Part shown: positions 35,455-44,028 of the stretch, one piece after another
How positions within the stretch are numbered: the first letter of the stretch is position 1
Layout: the number at the start of each line of letters is the position of its first letter
Source of the DNA: Micrococcales bacterium
GTDB lineage: Bacteria; Actinomycetota; Actinomycetes; Actinomycetales; Dermatophilaceae
Assembly (NCBI GenBank): GCA_021287075.1
Contig: JAJTBD010000006.1
Coordinates: 62,001-126,000, forward strand
Direction: 5' to 3'
Length of the DNA: 64,000 bases
The notes under the pieces: generated by a model
What the model saw: the letters and a program-made list of their open reading frames with translations, nothing else
Database searches by the model: none
Told to the model about the DNA's origin: nothing
Translations under genes and position numbers: made by a program

Positions 35455-35606
35455 CGCCACACCTTCGGCTGTCGGTGCGCTCCAGCAGACTCGGAGCCAC
35501 CCGCCGGCACCCGGCCCAGCACCGCTGCCACGCACGCAGCACCCACAGCAAGACCACACCACAGCAGCAACCACACAGCAGCAACCACGAATGAGGGAGA
35601 GCAGAC

Positions 35607-38507
35607 ATGACCGAGACGGTCGGCCGCGGCTCGCGCGCCAAGGGCGCCAAGGCCAAGGGCATCAAGGTCGAGCGCATCTACACCACCCCGGGTGTCCACC
35701 CCTATGACGAGGTGACCTGGGAGAAGCGCGACGTCGTCCAGCAGAACTGGAAGACGGGCGAGACGATCTTCGAGCAGCGCGGTGTCGAGTTCCCCGACTT
35801 CTGGTCGGTCAACGCCTCCACCATCGTCACCACCAAGTACTTCCGCGGCGCCGTCGGCACCGAGGCCCGCGAGAGCGGCCTGAAGCAGCTGATCGACCGC
35901 GTCGTGCTCACCTACGTCAAGGCGGGCAAGGACCACGGCTACTTCGCGTCCGAGGAGGACGCCGAGGTCTTCGAGCACGAGCTGACCTATGCGCTGCTGC
36001 ACCAGGTCTTCTCGTTCAACTCCCCGGTGTGGTTCAACGTCGGCACCAAGAGCCCCCAGCAGGTCTCGGCCTGCTTCATCCTCTCGGTCGACGACTCGAT
36101 GGACTCGATCCTCGGCTGGTACAAGGAGGAGGGCAAGATCTTCCAGGGCGGCTCCGGCGCCGGCCTCAACCTCTCCCGCATCCGCTCCTCCAAGGAGCTG
36201 CTCTCCTCCGGCGGCACCGCCTCCGGCCCGGTCTCCTTCATGCGCGGTGCCGACGCCTCCGCCGGCACCATCAAGTCCGGTGGCGCGACCCGCCGCGCGG
36301 CCAAGATGGTCGTCCTCGACGTCGACCACCCCGACATCGAGGAGTTCGTCGAGACCAAGGCGCGCGAGGAGGACAAGATCCGCGCGCTGCGCGACGCCGG
36401 CTTCGACATGGACCTCGGCGGCAAGGACATCGTCTCGGTCCAGTACCAGAACGCCAACAACTCCGTGCGCGTCAACGACGAGTTCATGCGCGCCGTCGAG
36501 GAGGGCACCGACTTCGCCCTCACCTCGCGCCTGGACGGCTCCGAGGTCGAGCGCGTCGACGCCCGTGAGCTCATGCGCAAGATCGCGACCGCCGCGTGGG
36601 AGTGCGCCGACCCCGGCATCCAGTACGACGACACGATCAACGACTGGCACACCAACCCCGAGACCGGTCGGATCACCGCGTCCAACCCCTGCTCGGAGTA
36701 CATGTCGCTCGACAACTCCTCGTGCAACCTCGCCTCGCTCAACCTGCTGAAGTTCCTCAAGGACGACGACACCTTCGACGCCGTCACCTTCCAGAAGGTC
36801 GCGGAGCTGGTCATCACGGCGATGGACATCTCCATCTGCTTCGCCGACTTCCCGACCGAGTCGATCGGCAAGACGACGGTCGACTACCGCCAGCTCGGCA
36901 TCGGCTACGCCAACCTCGGCGCGCTGCTCATGGCCACCGGCCACGGCTACGACTCCGAGGGTGGCCGCTCGCTCGCCGCCGCGATCACCTCGCTGCTCAC
37001 CGGCGCGGCATACAAGCGCTCGGCCGAGCTCGCCGCGGTCGTCGGCCCCTACAACGGCTACGCCCGCAACGCCGACGCGCACAAGCGGGTCATGCGCAAG
37101 CACCAGGCCGCCAACGACCACATCCGCACGATCGGCACGATGGACGCCGACATCCACCGCGTCGCCACCAAGGCGTGGGACGCCGTGGTCAAGACGGGCG
37201 AGAAGGCCGGCTACCGCAACGCCCAGGCCTCGGTGCTGGCGCCGACCGGCACCATCGGCTTCATGATGGACTGCGACACCACCGGCATCGAGCCCGACTT
37301 CTCCCTGGTGAAGTTCAAGAAGCTCGTCGGCGGCGGCTCCATGCAGATCGTCAACCTGACGATCCCGCGCGCCCTCAAGAAGCTCGGCTACACGCAGGAG
37401 ACCATCGAGGCGATCGTCGAGTTCATCGCCGACAAGGGCCACGTCATCGACGCCCCGGGCCTCAAGCCCGAGCACTACGAGGTCTTCGACACCGCCATGG
37501 GCGCGCGGGCCATCTCCCCGATGGGCCACGTGCGCATGATGGCCGCGGTCCAGCCCTTCCTGTCCGGCGCCATCTCCAAGACGGTCAACCTCCCCGAGAC
37601 GGCCAGCGTCGAGGAGATCGAGGACGTCTACGTCCAGGGCTGGAAGATGGGCCTGAAGGCGCTCGCGGTCTACCGCGACAACTGCAAGGTCGGCCAGCCG
37701 CTGTCCGATGGCGGCTCCACCGCCAAGGACGCCGCGGCCGCCAAGGAGGAGCCCAAGGTCGAGAAGGTCGTCGAGTACCGTCCCGTCCGCAAGCGCCTGC
37801 CCAAGCGCCGTCCCTCGCAAACGATCTCGTTCTCCGTCGGTGGCGCCGAGGGCTACCTCACGGCCGGGTCCTACCCCGACGACGGTCTGGGCGAGATCTT
37901 CCTCAAGTTCGGCAAGCAGGGCTCGACCCTGGCCGGCGTGATGGACGCCTTCTCGATCGCCGTCTCCATCGGCCTCCAGTACGGCGTGCCGCTCGAGACC
38001 TATGTCGAGAAGTTCACCAACCTGCGCTTCGAGCCCGCCGGCATGACCGACGACCCCGACGTGCGCATGGCGCAGTCGATCATGGACTACGTCTTCCGCC
38101 GCCTGGCGCTGGACTACCTCGACTTCGACACCCGCTCGTTCATGGGCATCCACACCGCGGAGGAGCGGGCCCGCCAGCTCGAGACCGGCTCCTACGCCCC
38201 GGTGTCCTCGGACAACGAGTCCGACGAGGAGATCGAAGACGAGATCGAGAACTACAGCCAGTCGGTCGTGACCAAGCCCAAGGCCGACAAGAAGTCGGAG
38301 GACCACGCCGACGAGGTGAAGTCCGGTGCGGGCGCCGCCTCGGCACGCGAGATCTCGCCCGAGATCCACTCCTCGGCCGAGCTGCTCGAGAAGTTCCAGG
38401 GCAAGGCAGCCGACGCCCCGATGTGCATGACCTGCGGCACCAAGATGCGTCCCGCAGGCTCCTGCTATGTCTGCGAGGGCTGCGGCAGCACCTCCGGCTG
38501 CAGCTGA
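35607..38507 (+). CDS. nrdJ: Class II (adenosylcobalamin-dependent) ribonucleoside-diphosphate reductase
   Basis: 966 residues, full length for the NrdJ form with a long C-terminus. It makes deoxyribonucleotides with AdoCbl as radical source, in or out of oxygen. Seen: SACFILSVDDSMDSI near 153 with a substrate-site Cys, the NPCSEYMSLDNSSCNLASLN stretch near 360-378 with the active-site Cys-x-Glu, and PTGTIGFMMDCDTTGIEPD near 543. The C-terminal tail has CMTCGTKM and CYVCEGCG, a Cys-rich zinc/redox module. Codon use favours TAC before G more than in neighbours, fitting high expression. The start ATG 35607 has GAGGGAGAG upstream. No cobalamin riboswitch was seen. Confidence 0.97.
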   Translation: MTETVGRGSRAKGAKAKGIKVERIYTTPGVHPYDEVTWEKRDVVQQNWKTGETIFEQRGVEFPDFWSVNASTIVTTKYFRGAVGTEARESGLKQLIDRVVLTYVKAGKDHGYFASEEDAEVFEHELTYALLHQVFSFNSPVWFNVGTKSPQQVSACFILSVDDSMDSILGWYKEEGKIFQGGSGAGLNLSRIRSSKELLSSGGTASGPVSFMRGADASAGTIKSGGATRRAAKMVVLDVDHPDIEEFVETKAREEDKIRALRDAGFDMDLGGKDIVSVQYQNANNSVRVNDEFMRAVEEGTDFALTSRLDGSEVERVDARELMRKIATAAWECADPGIQYDDTINDWHTNPETGRITASNPCSEYMSLDNSSCNLASLNLLKFLKDDDTFDAVTFQKVAELVITAMDISICFADFPTESIGKTTVDYRQLGIGYANLGALLMATGHGYDSEGGRSLAAAITSLLTGAAYKRSAELAAVVGPYNGYARNADAHKRVMRKHQAANDHIRTIGTMDADIHRVATKAWDAVVKTGEKAGYRNAQASVLAPTGTIGFMMDCDTTGIEPDFSLVKFKKLVGGGSMQIVNLTIPRALKKLGYTQETIEAIVEFIADKGHVIDAPGLKPEHYEVFDTAMGARAISPMGHVRMMAAVQPFLSGAISKTVNLPETASVEEIEDVYVQGWKMGLKALAVYRDNCKVGQPLSDGGSTAKDAAAAKEEPKVEKVVEYRPVRKRLPKRRPSQTISFSVGGAEGYLTAGSYPDDGLGEIFLKFGKQGSTLAGVMDAFSIAVSIGLQYGVPLETYVEKFTNLRFEPAGMTDDPDVRMAQSIMDYVFRRLALDYLDFDTRSFMGIHTAEERARQLETGSYAPVSSDNESDEEIEDEIENYSQSVVTKPKADKKSEDHADEVKSGAGAASAREISPEIHSSAELLEKFQGKAADAPMCMTCGTKMRPAGSCYVCEGCGSTSGCS

Positions 38508-38520
38508 TCGACGTCGTGTG

Positions 38521-38554
38521 AAGGGGCCGGTCCCAGCTCGGGACCGGCCCCTTT
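38521..38554 (+). terminator. Intrinsic terminator of nrdJ
   Basis: 14 bp perfect stem AAGGGGCCGGTCCC (38521-38534) with GGGACCGGCCCCTT (38540-38553), 5 nt loop. A GTATGCCGC copy follows at 38558. Confidence 0.92.
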
Positions 38555-38647
38555 GCCGTATGCCGCGCGCTGTTGTCCCAGCGCTCGATCGCCCAGGGCG
38601 GCCGCTACCGGCCGGTCGCCCGGGGTCACCATGGCAGGGTCGAGGGC

Positions 38648-39298
38648 ATGGCTTCGACCCTGATCTCCGGCGACGAGTTCGCCGCCCTCGGCCTCGAGCA
38701 CTGGCGTCCGATGTACGACGCCATCGAGGCCCGGTTCCGGACAGAGAGCTTCGCCCACGGGCTGGAGTTCGTGACCCGGATCGGTGCAGCTGCCGAGGCC
38801 GCCGACCACCATCCCGATCTCACCCTGACCTATGGCTCGGTCCACGTCGTGCTCACCAGCCACGACGTCGGCGGCAAGACCCAGCGGGACGTCACCCTCG
38901 CCCGCACCATCAGCGCGATCGCTGACGAGCTCGGCATCGATGCCGACCCGGCGAGCATCCAGCGTGCCGAGCTCGGTCTGGACACGTGGGACCGCGACGC
39001 GGTGAAGCCGTTCTGGCAGACCGTCCTGGCCCTGGAGGCCACCGACGACGCTGACGAGCTGCGGGATGCCGAGGGAGTCCACCCCACCGTGTGGTTCCAG
39101 GAGTCCGGCCCCGACACAGCCCAGCGCTGGCACATCGACCTTCGCGTCCCGCCAGAGGAGGCTCCGGCCCGGATCGCCGGGGCGCTGCGCGCCGGCGGCA
39201 CGGTTGTCGACGACAGTGACGCGCCGAGGTGCACTGTGCTGGCCGACCCGCAGGGCAACCGGGTCTGCGTCTGCACCCACGTCGGGCGCTCGCACTGA
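38648..39298 (+). CDS. Pterin-4a-carbinolamine dehydratase fused to a glyoxalase/VOC-like domain
   Basis: 216 residues. The N-terminal 100 form a PCD/DCoH domain: AEAADHHPDLTLTYGSVHVVLTSHDVGG (near 43-70) keeps the catalytic His-His-Pro and the later Ser-His. After a linker the C-terminal 100 residues (VKPFWQTVLALEATDDADEL to VCVCTHVG) resemble a glyoxalase-like VOC half, with the pattern NRVCVCTHV at its end. PCD recycles 4a-hydroxytetrahydropterin, but no pterin hydroxylase is nearby. Such PCD-VOC fusions occur in actinobacteria and their role is unknown. I chose ATG 38648; the frame is open further upstream to near the nrdJ terminator. Confidence 0.82.
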   Translation: MASTLISGDEFAALGLEHWRPMYDAIEARFRTESFAHGLEFVTRIGAAAEAADHHPDLTLTYGSVHVVLTSHDVGGKTQRDVTLARTISAIADELGIDADPASIQRAELGLDTWDRDAVKPFWQTVLALEATDDADELRDAEGVHPTVWFQESGPDTAQRWHIDLRVPPEEAPARIAGALRAGGTVVDDSDAPRCTVLADPQGNRVCVCTHVGRSH

Positions 39299-39327
39299 CA
39301 GGCGTTGGCTGTGCCACAGTTGGGCCC

Positions 39328-39918
39328 ATGACAGGGGAGGGGCCACCGCCCGTCACGGGACGCGGGGTGGCAGCGACCAGGGCCGCGGAGATGATCCGCG
39401 CGACCCAGGCCCACCTGGTGCCCGGCGAGGGCCTCATCGGGCTGTTCAGGGTGGTCAACTTCAACCCGAGCATGGACTATCTGGCGGTGACCAGCCGCCG
39501 CCTGCTCGGGCTGAGCTATCTGTGCGAGAAGATCAACGACCGGGGCAGCTTCGCGCTGCGTGACATCTGGTCGGTCGACCTCACGGACAAGGGATTCGTC
39601 GAGGTGACCGCCCACCCGGTCGACGGGACCCCCGGGCGCGGGCGCAGCGTGACCTACAAGCTCGTCGAGTCCGACGACACCGCCGAACTGCTCGCCTGTC
39701 TGCGACGGGTCCGGCCGAGAGGCCCCCTCGAGGCGGGGACGCTGGGCCCAGCCGGTGACCCGGTCCTTGGCCCAGACGGTGCCGACGCGCTGGCGGACTC
39801 GTCCACACCAGGGGAGCTGGCCGCCGCGCTGGAGCGGATCGCGGGCCTGCACGCCGGCGGCGCGCTCACCGACGAGGAGTTCGCGGCCGCCAAGGCCCGG
39901 ATGCTCGGTCTGGGCTGA
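39328..39918 (+). CDS. SHOCT-domain protein with an N-terminal PH-like domain
   Basis: 196 residues. The N-terminal 115 residues alternate hydrophobic beta strands (GLIGLFRVVNFNPSMDYLAVTSRRLLGLSYL) and resemble a bacterial PH-like fold; the last 30 (ELAAALERIAGLHAGGALTDEEFAAAKARMLGL) are a SHOCT helix-turn-helix, a module thought to mediate oligomerisation. No signal peptide. Start ATG 39328 follows the PCD gene by 29 nt, so co-transcription is possible. Function unknown. Confidence 0.72.
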   Translation: MTGEGPPPVTGRGVAATRAAEMIRATQAHLVPGEGLIGLFRVVNFNPSMDYLAVTSRRLLGLSYLCEKINDRGSFALRDIWSVDLTDKGFVEVTAHPVDGTPGRGRSVTYKLVESDDTAELLACLRRVRPRGPLEAGTLGPAGDPVLGPDGADALADSSTPGELAAALERIAGLHAGGALTDEEFAAAKARMLGLG

Positions 39919-39929
39919 CCTGCCGGCGC

Positions 39930-39935
39930 TACGGT
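39930..39935 (+). promoter_or_regulatory. -10 hexamer TACGGT
   Basis: Five nt before the agmatinase-family ATG at 39941. Confidence 0.4.
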
Positions 39936-39940
39936 GAGTC

Positions 39941-40957
39941 ATGGCCCGATATGGAGCGCAGTACGGTCCCGACATCACCTTCCTCGGCGTGGAGCCGTGC
40001 GACTGGGCCGACCCGGCCACCTATGACGGCGCCGATGTCGTGATCATCGGCGCGCCCTACGACGGCGGTGCCTCCCACCGCGGCGGTGCCCGCTTCGGCC
40101 CGCGGCACATCCGCCAGTCCTGCTATCTGGGGCACGACGGCAGCCGCCCCTCCCTCGCGATGCGCGTCGACGGGCTGCGCGACATCCGCGTCCTCGACGC
40201 CGGCGATGTCGAGATGTTCGCCGGCGACGCCGAGCGCTCCCTCGGCTCGCTCCAGGAGGCGGTGTATGCCGTGACCGCCGCCGGCGCAATCCCGCTCGTC
40301 CTCGGCGGGGACCACTCCATCGCGCTCCCGGACGCCTCCGGGGTCGCGCAGCACCTCGGTGCCGGCCGCGTGTCGATGATCCACTTCGACGCGCACGCCG
40401 ACACTGGGGACAGCTCCTTCGGGTCCCTGATCGGCCATGGCCAGCCCATGCGCAGGCTGATCGAGTCGGGGGCCGTGCGCGGAGACCGCTTCCTCCAGAT
40501 CGGCCTGCGCGGCTACTGGCCAGGGCCCGAGACCCTGGGCTGGATGGCGCAGCAGCAGATGCGCAGCTATGAGATGAGCGAGATCACGGCCCGTGGCCTC
40601 CAGGCCTGCCTGACCGAGGCCTTCGACATCGCCCTCGACGACTGCGACGCGGTCTTCCTCTCGGTCGACATCGACGTCTGCGACCCGGGGCACGCACCCG
40701 GCACCGGCACGCCCGAGCCGGGCGGCCTGACGGCCCGCGAGCTGCTCGACTCGGTGCGCCGCATCGCCTATGAGCTGCCGGTGGCCGGGATCGACATCGT
40801 CGAGGTCTCGCCGCCCTATGACCAGGCCGACATCACGGCATTCCTCGCCAATCGCGTTGTGCTGGAATCACTCTCAGGCATCGCACGCCGTCGTCGTGAT
40901 GCACAGACCGGTGAGCGCTGGGACCCGGCCACCCCGCTGCTCGACGGGCGCGACTGA
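39941..40957 (+). CDS. speB: Agmatinase/arginase (ureohydrolase) family protein
   Basis: 338 residues. All binuclear manganese motifs of ureohydrolases are present: GGDHSIALP near 123, HFDAHADTG near 148 and SVDIDVCDPGHAPGTGTPEPGG near 240-261. Hydrolyses a guanidino compound to urea and an amine. The length and the APGTGTPEPGGLTARE stretch fit agmatinase or a guanidinobutyrase more than arginase, but the substrate is not certain; the gene symbol is by family. Next genes are unrelated. Confidence 0.87.
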   Translation: MARYGAQYGPDITFLGVEPCDWADPATYDGADVVIIGAPYDGGASHRGGARFGPRHIRQSCYLGHDGSRPSLAMRVDGLRDIRVLDAGDVEMFAGDAERSLGSLQEAVYAVTAAGAIPLVLGGDHSIALPDASGVAQHLGAGRVSMIHFDAHADTGDSSFGSLIGHGQPMRRLIESGAVRGDRFLQIGLRGYWPGPETLGWMAQQQMRSYEMSEITARGLQACLTEAFDIALDDCDAVFLSVDIDVCDPGHAPGTGTPEPGGLTARELLDSVRRIAYELPVAGIDIVEVSPPYDQADITAFLANRVVLESLSGIARRRRDAQTGERWDPATPLLDGRD

Positions 40958-40962
40958 CCGAG

Positions 40963-41733
40963 TCACGCCGCCATGGCGGCGACGGTCCCGAAGGCCACCT
41001 TGCTGATCTGGGTGCTCGTCGGCGCGGAGCCGAACTCGATCGTGATCACCGAGCCGCCGTGGTTGGCGTTGTACCAGACCTGGGCGGTGCCCCGGCAGAC
41101 GCCCGTGCACGCGAAGGACCGCGACGGCAGGCCGGTGTTGGCGACCAGCCGGTTGTGGAAGCGCACGTTCTTGAGCCCATAGCGGTCGACGCCGTAGAGC
41201 GGCTGGTGGAGGACGGCTGCCTCCCAGGGCTGGATCCGGTGGAGGAAGTCGCGCACCGCCCGTGTCTCCGGCTCGCTCCACGGCCGGGGGCCCTGGTAGT
41301 AGCCGGCGCCGGGCCGGTAGACATAGGCCCAGTTCGTGGAGAAGTTGCGGTTGATGTCGACGCCGTGGGCGTTGCCCCGGGTGTTGGCGGCATACCCGTC
41401 CGGGTTCGCGGTGGGGATCACCCAGAGGTCCAGGTTCGTCGGCCGCGAGCCGTTGATCAGCCGCCATGCCGCGGTGTAGCCGGCCTTCTCGTTGCCGTGC
41501 AGCTGCCCGATGATGACCCGCTTGCGTGCGGCTGTCGGGTTGCCGATCCGATAGGCGTTGATGGCACGGCCGCGGACCGAGGTGCCGATGCGCACCGGTG
41601 CCGGGGCCGCGGCCCGGGTGCCGGCGCTTGCGGGGCCTGCCGCCGCGACACCAGGCGCGGTCACGGCCAGACCCGAGATGGTCACTGCGGCAGCGAGGAC
41701 CGCTCGACGGCATGCAAAAGCGTTGTGACGCAT
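40963..41733 (-). CDS. Secreted M14 family zinc carboxypeptidase
   Basis: 256 residues. A signal peptide is clear (RR at 9-10, hydrophobic 11-31, cleavage after GVAAA or PASA). Zinc ligands are H79 and E82 (QLHGNEKAG), with H176 (VLHQP) the third; R129 in DINRNF is the substrate-binding arginine, and E233 in VITIEFGS the general base. At about 215 mature residues it is close to the minimal M14 length, like the murein-peptide peptidase MpaA group. It probably trims peptides or peptidoglycan stems outside the cell. Start ATG 41733 has AAGGAA upstream. The gene converges with speB. Confidence 0.88.
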   Translation of the reverse strand: MRHNAFACRRAVLAAAVTISGLAVTAPGVAAAGPASAGTRAAAPAPVRIGTSVRGRAINAYRIGNPTAARKRVIIGQLHGNEKAGYTAAWRLINGSRPTNLDLWVIPTANPDGYAANTRGNAHGVDINRNFSTNWAYVYRPGAGYYQGPRPWSEPETRAVRDFLHRIQPWEAAVLHQPLYGVDRYGLKNVRFHNRLVANTGLPSRSFACTGVCRGTAQVWYNANHGGSVITIEFGSAPTSTQISKVAFGTVAAMAA

Positions 41734-41814
41734 AGTGATTCCTTCCCCTGAAGGGCGTCGTTGCCCTATGCCCTCAAGATGCGGTGAGGGGCCCCGGTCG
41801 TTACCTGCCCCGGC

Positions 41815-41820
41815 TAGGCT
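41815..41820 (+). promoter_or_regulatory. -10 hexamer TAGGCT
   Basis: Six nt before ATG 41827; start of the VOC-HIT-nuclease transcript. Confidence 0.5.
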
Positions 41821-41826
41821 GGCCGC

Positions 41827-42204
41827 ATGATCGATCACTTCGGGATCAACTGCGACGACTTCGAGGCCAGCTGTCGCTTCTATGACGGCGTCCTCGCCAC
41901 CCTCGGGCACACCCGGCTGATGGACTTCGGCAAGGCCATCGGCTACGGCTCCGACGACAAGCCGGCGTTCTGGATCTCGGCCATGCCCGGGGCCGAGCCC
42001 AACCGCGAGATGCACATCGCCTTCACCGCTGCCGACGAGGCCCACGTGAAAGCCTTCTACGACAAGGCGATCGAGCTGGGTGCCGAGTCGCTCCACGCGC
42101 CCCGCCTCTGGCCCGAGTACCACCCCGGCTACTTCGGTGCCTTCGTGCGCGACCCCGACGGCAACAACGTCGAGGCCGTCTGCCACACCGCCTCCGAGGC
42201 CTGA
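41827..42204 (+). CDS. VOC family protein (glyoxalase/dioxygenase superfamily)
   Basis: 125 residues forming one VOC module pair: IDHFGINCDDFEASCRFYDGVLATLG at the start, the central PNREMHIAFTAADEAHV, and the ending GYFGAFVRDPDGNNVEAVCH. Putative metal ligands are H3, H in MHIAF near 65 and E in NNVEAV near 118. These proteins include glyoxalases, resistance proteins and isomerases; no substrate can be named. The stop overlaps the ATG of the HIT gene. Confidence 0.85.
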   Translation: MIDHFGINCDDFEASCRFYDGVLATLGHTRLMDFGKAIGYGSDDKPAFWISAMPGAEPNREMHIAFTAADEAHVKAFYDKAIELGAESLHAPRLWPEYHPGYFGAFVRDPDGNNVEAVCHTASEA

Positions 42205-42614
42205 TGGCGTGCGTCTTCTGCGCGATCGTCGCGGGTGAGAGCGAGGCGGCCCTCGTCGCCGAGACCGAGTCCGCGCTGGCCTTCCTCGACAGCCGGCCGC
42301 TCTTCCCCGGCCACGCGCTGGTCGTGCCGCGCACCCACGTGCCGACCCTGCCCGAGCTGCCCGCGCCGCTCCTCGCCGCCGTCATGGGCCTGGCCCAGCA
42401 GATCGCGGCCGTCATGCCCGCGGCGCTCGGTGCCCAAGGGACCTTCGTCGCGATGAACAACGTTGTCAGCCAGTCTGTCCCGCACCTGCACGTCCACGTC
42501 GTGCCGCGCACCAAGGGCGACGGCCTGCGCGGCTTCTTCTGGCCCCGTCACCCCTATGCCTCGGCCGAGGAGATGCAGGGGTATGCCGCGCGGCTGCGCG
42601 CCGCGCTGCCGTGA
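42204..42614 (+). CDS. HIT family protein (nucleotide hydrolase)
   Basis: 136 residues. Starts MACVFCAIVAGE with a CxxC pair; the HIT motif is HLHVHVVPR near 93-101, with catalytic His in the H-x-H-x-H triad. Hydrolyses purine nucleoside phosphoramidates or related nucleotides. Translationally coupled on both sides: its ATG overlaps the VOC stop and its TGA overlaps the GTG of the nuclease gene. The last codons contain GTATGCCGC (42581). Confidence 0.92.
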   Translation: MACVFCAIVAGESEAALVAETESALAFLDSRPLFPGHALVVPRTHVPTLPELPAPLLAAVMGLAQQIAAVMPAALGAQGTFVAMNNVVSQSVPHLHVHVVPRTKGDGLRGFFWPRHPYASAEEMQGYAARLRAALP

Positions 42615-43192
42615 GCCGAGCGCGTCGCGTCGCCCGCCTGCTGGTGCTCGCACTGCTCTGTCTGGCGACCCTGCTGCTGGCCGCCTATCTCGCCTGGGGG
42701 CGAGAGGGCGGGGAGCCGGCCGACCCTCCACGCCGCGAGCCGGGCACCACCACGGCCACGTCCGGAGCGCCCCAGCGCGGTGCGGCGAGCGTGCGCTGGG
42801 TCATCGACGGCGACACCCTCGACGTGACCCTGGACGGGCGGCGCCAGCGGGTGCGGCTCCAGGGGATCGACGCGCCCGAGTCGGTGGGCAAGGGCAGCCC
42901 GGTCGAGTGCCTGGGCCCGGAGGCCGCCGCCCACCTCAGGTCGCTCGCGCCGGTGGGCTCCCGGGTCACCGTGGAGTGGCGCGGCCACCCCTATGACCGA
43001 TACGGACGGCTGGTCGCCGGCGTGCGCACGCAGGAGGGGCTGCTCAACGAGCGGATGGCCGAGGAGGGGCTGGCCCGGCCGCTGCTCGGCTGGGGCGCGG
43101 GGCCCTACGACGCAGCCATCACCGCGGCATACCGCAGGGCGCAGCTCGCCCACCGTGGGCTCTTCGATCCCGCGTCCGGGTGCCGCCCGTAG
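42611..43192 (+). CDS. Membrane-anchored thermonuclease-family (SNase-like) protein
   Basis: 193 residues. One N-terminal helix (7-29, ARLLVLALLCLATLLLAAYLAW) acts as signal anchor, then a Pro/Thr linker and an SNase domain: VIDGDTLDVTLDGRRQRVRLQGIDAPES (63-90) with the Ca-site aspartates, and HPYDRYGRLVAGV near 131-143, containing the catalytic Arg/Asp pattern. Predicted extracellular nuclease. Its closeness to VOC/HIT is likely only operonic. GTG 42611 overlaps the HIT stop. A nonamer (43124) lies near the end. Confidence 0.88.
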   Translation: MSRARRVARLLVLALLCLATLLLAAYLAWGREGGEPADPPRREPGTTTATSGAPQRGAASVRWVIDGDTLDVTLDGRRQRVRLQGIDAPESVGKGSPVECLGPEAAAHLRSLAPVGSRVTVEWRGHPYDRYGRLVAGVRTQEGLLNERMAEEGLARPLLGWGAGPYDAAITAAYRRAQLAHRGLFDPASGCRP

Positions 43193-43195
43193 AAT
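43190..43195 (+). promoter_or_regulatory. -10 hexamer TAGAAT
   Basis: Seven nt before GTG 43203, overlapping the nuclease stop codon. Confidence 0.5.
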
Positions 43196-43202
43196 TCGGC
43201 CC

Positions 43203-43565
43203 GTGATCGCCTTCATCTCGACCTTCATCGTCATCGCGAGTCTGGTGCTCGGTGTCGTCGGGGTCGTCTGGGCGGCGCGCGACCGGCTCATCGACGACGG
43301 TGTGCTCGCCCTCAGCGCGGCCCTGCTGCTCGCGCTGATCGCCCAGGCCGGTGTGGCGCTCGCGCGGAGCGAGCCCATCTCCGACGGGGGAGAGCGGGCG
43401 ACCTTCCTCGCCTATGCGTGCACCCTCCCGCTGGTGCCGGTCGGCGCGGCCTTCCTCGCGATCAAGGAGAAGTCGCGGTTTGGCATGGTCGTGGTCGCCG
43501 TGGGCGCCTTCGCCGTGCTGGTGATGACCGCACGCATGGGCCAGATCTGGGGCATGTATGCCTGA
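43203..43565 (+). CDS. Small four-helix membrane protein
   Basis: 120 residues with hydrophobic segments at about 2-24, 36-54, 70-85 and 92-112, connected by short charged loops (AARDRLIDDG, KEKSRFG). The pair with the next gene, which it overlaps by 8 nt, is found near galT in actinobacteria as conserved membrane proteins of unknown role. Starts with GTG 43203 behind a -10-like hexamer. Confidence 0.75.
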   Translation: MIAFISTFIVIASLVLGVVGVVWAARDRLIDDGVLALSAALLLALIAQAGVALARSEPISDGGERATFLAYACTLPLVPVGAAFLAIKEKSRFGMVVVAVGAFAVLVMTARMGQIWGMYA

Positions 43566-43989
43566 GCTGCTCCGCGGCCGGGCGCCGGACCGCACCCAGT
43601 CCACCGGCGCCGGTCCCGGTCGTCTGCTCGTCGCCGTGTATGCCGTGCTCGCGCTGGCCGCGACCGGTCGCTCGGTCATGCAGCTGGTCACCGCGTTCGA
43701 CGTTGCCCCCGTCGCCTATCTGCTGTCCGCGCTCGCGGCCCTGATCTATATCGTCGCGACCATCGCGCTGGCCCGTGGCGACGCGACCTCACGGCGCATC
43801 GCGTGGCTCGCCATCACCACCGAGCTCGTCGGTGTCCTGGTCGTCGGCCTCGCGTCCTACCTTGTGCCCCAGGCATTCCCGGACAAGACGGTGTGGAGCC
43901 ACTTCGGCTCCGGCTATGGCTTCGTGCCCCTGGTCCTGCCCGTCCTGGGCCTGTGGTGGCTCGCTCGCTCGGCAGGCGGCCGAGGCTAG
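43558..43989 (+). CDS. Membrane protein paired with the preceding one
   Basis: 143 residues, four predicted helices (about 22-42, 48-72, 80-100 and 116-136). WSHFGSGYGFVPLVLPVLGLWWL near the end is a conserved-looking stretch. ATG 43558 lies inside the end of the preceding gene, so the two proteins are probably made together and may interact. Function unknown. Confidence 0.75.
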   Translation: MPELLRGRAPDRTQSTGAGPGRLLVAVYAVLALAATGRSVMQLVTAFDVAPVAYLLSALAALIYIVATIALARGDATSRRIAWLAITTELVGVLVVGLASYLVPQAFPDKTVWSHFGSGYGFVPLVLPVLGLWWLARSAGGRG

Positions 43990-44015
43990 CCCGCGAGGAC
44001 TCGGCCCCTTCTGCG

Positions 44016-44021
44016 TACGAT
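44016..44021 (+). promoter_or_regulatory. -10 hexamer TACGAT of galT
   Basis: Seven nt before GTG 44029. AGGAGGG also overlaps the space but abuts the GTG, too close for normal use. Confidence 0.45.
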
Positions 44022-44028
44022 CAGGAGG

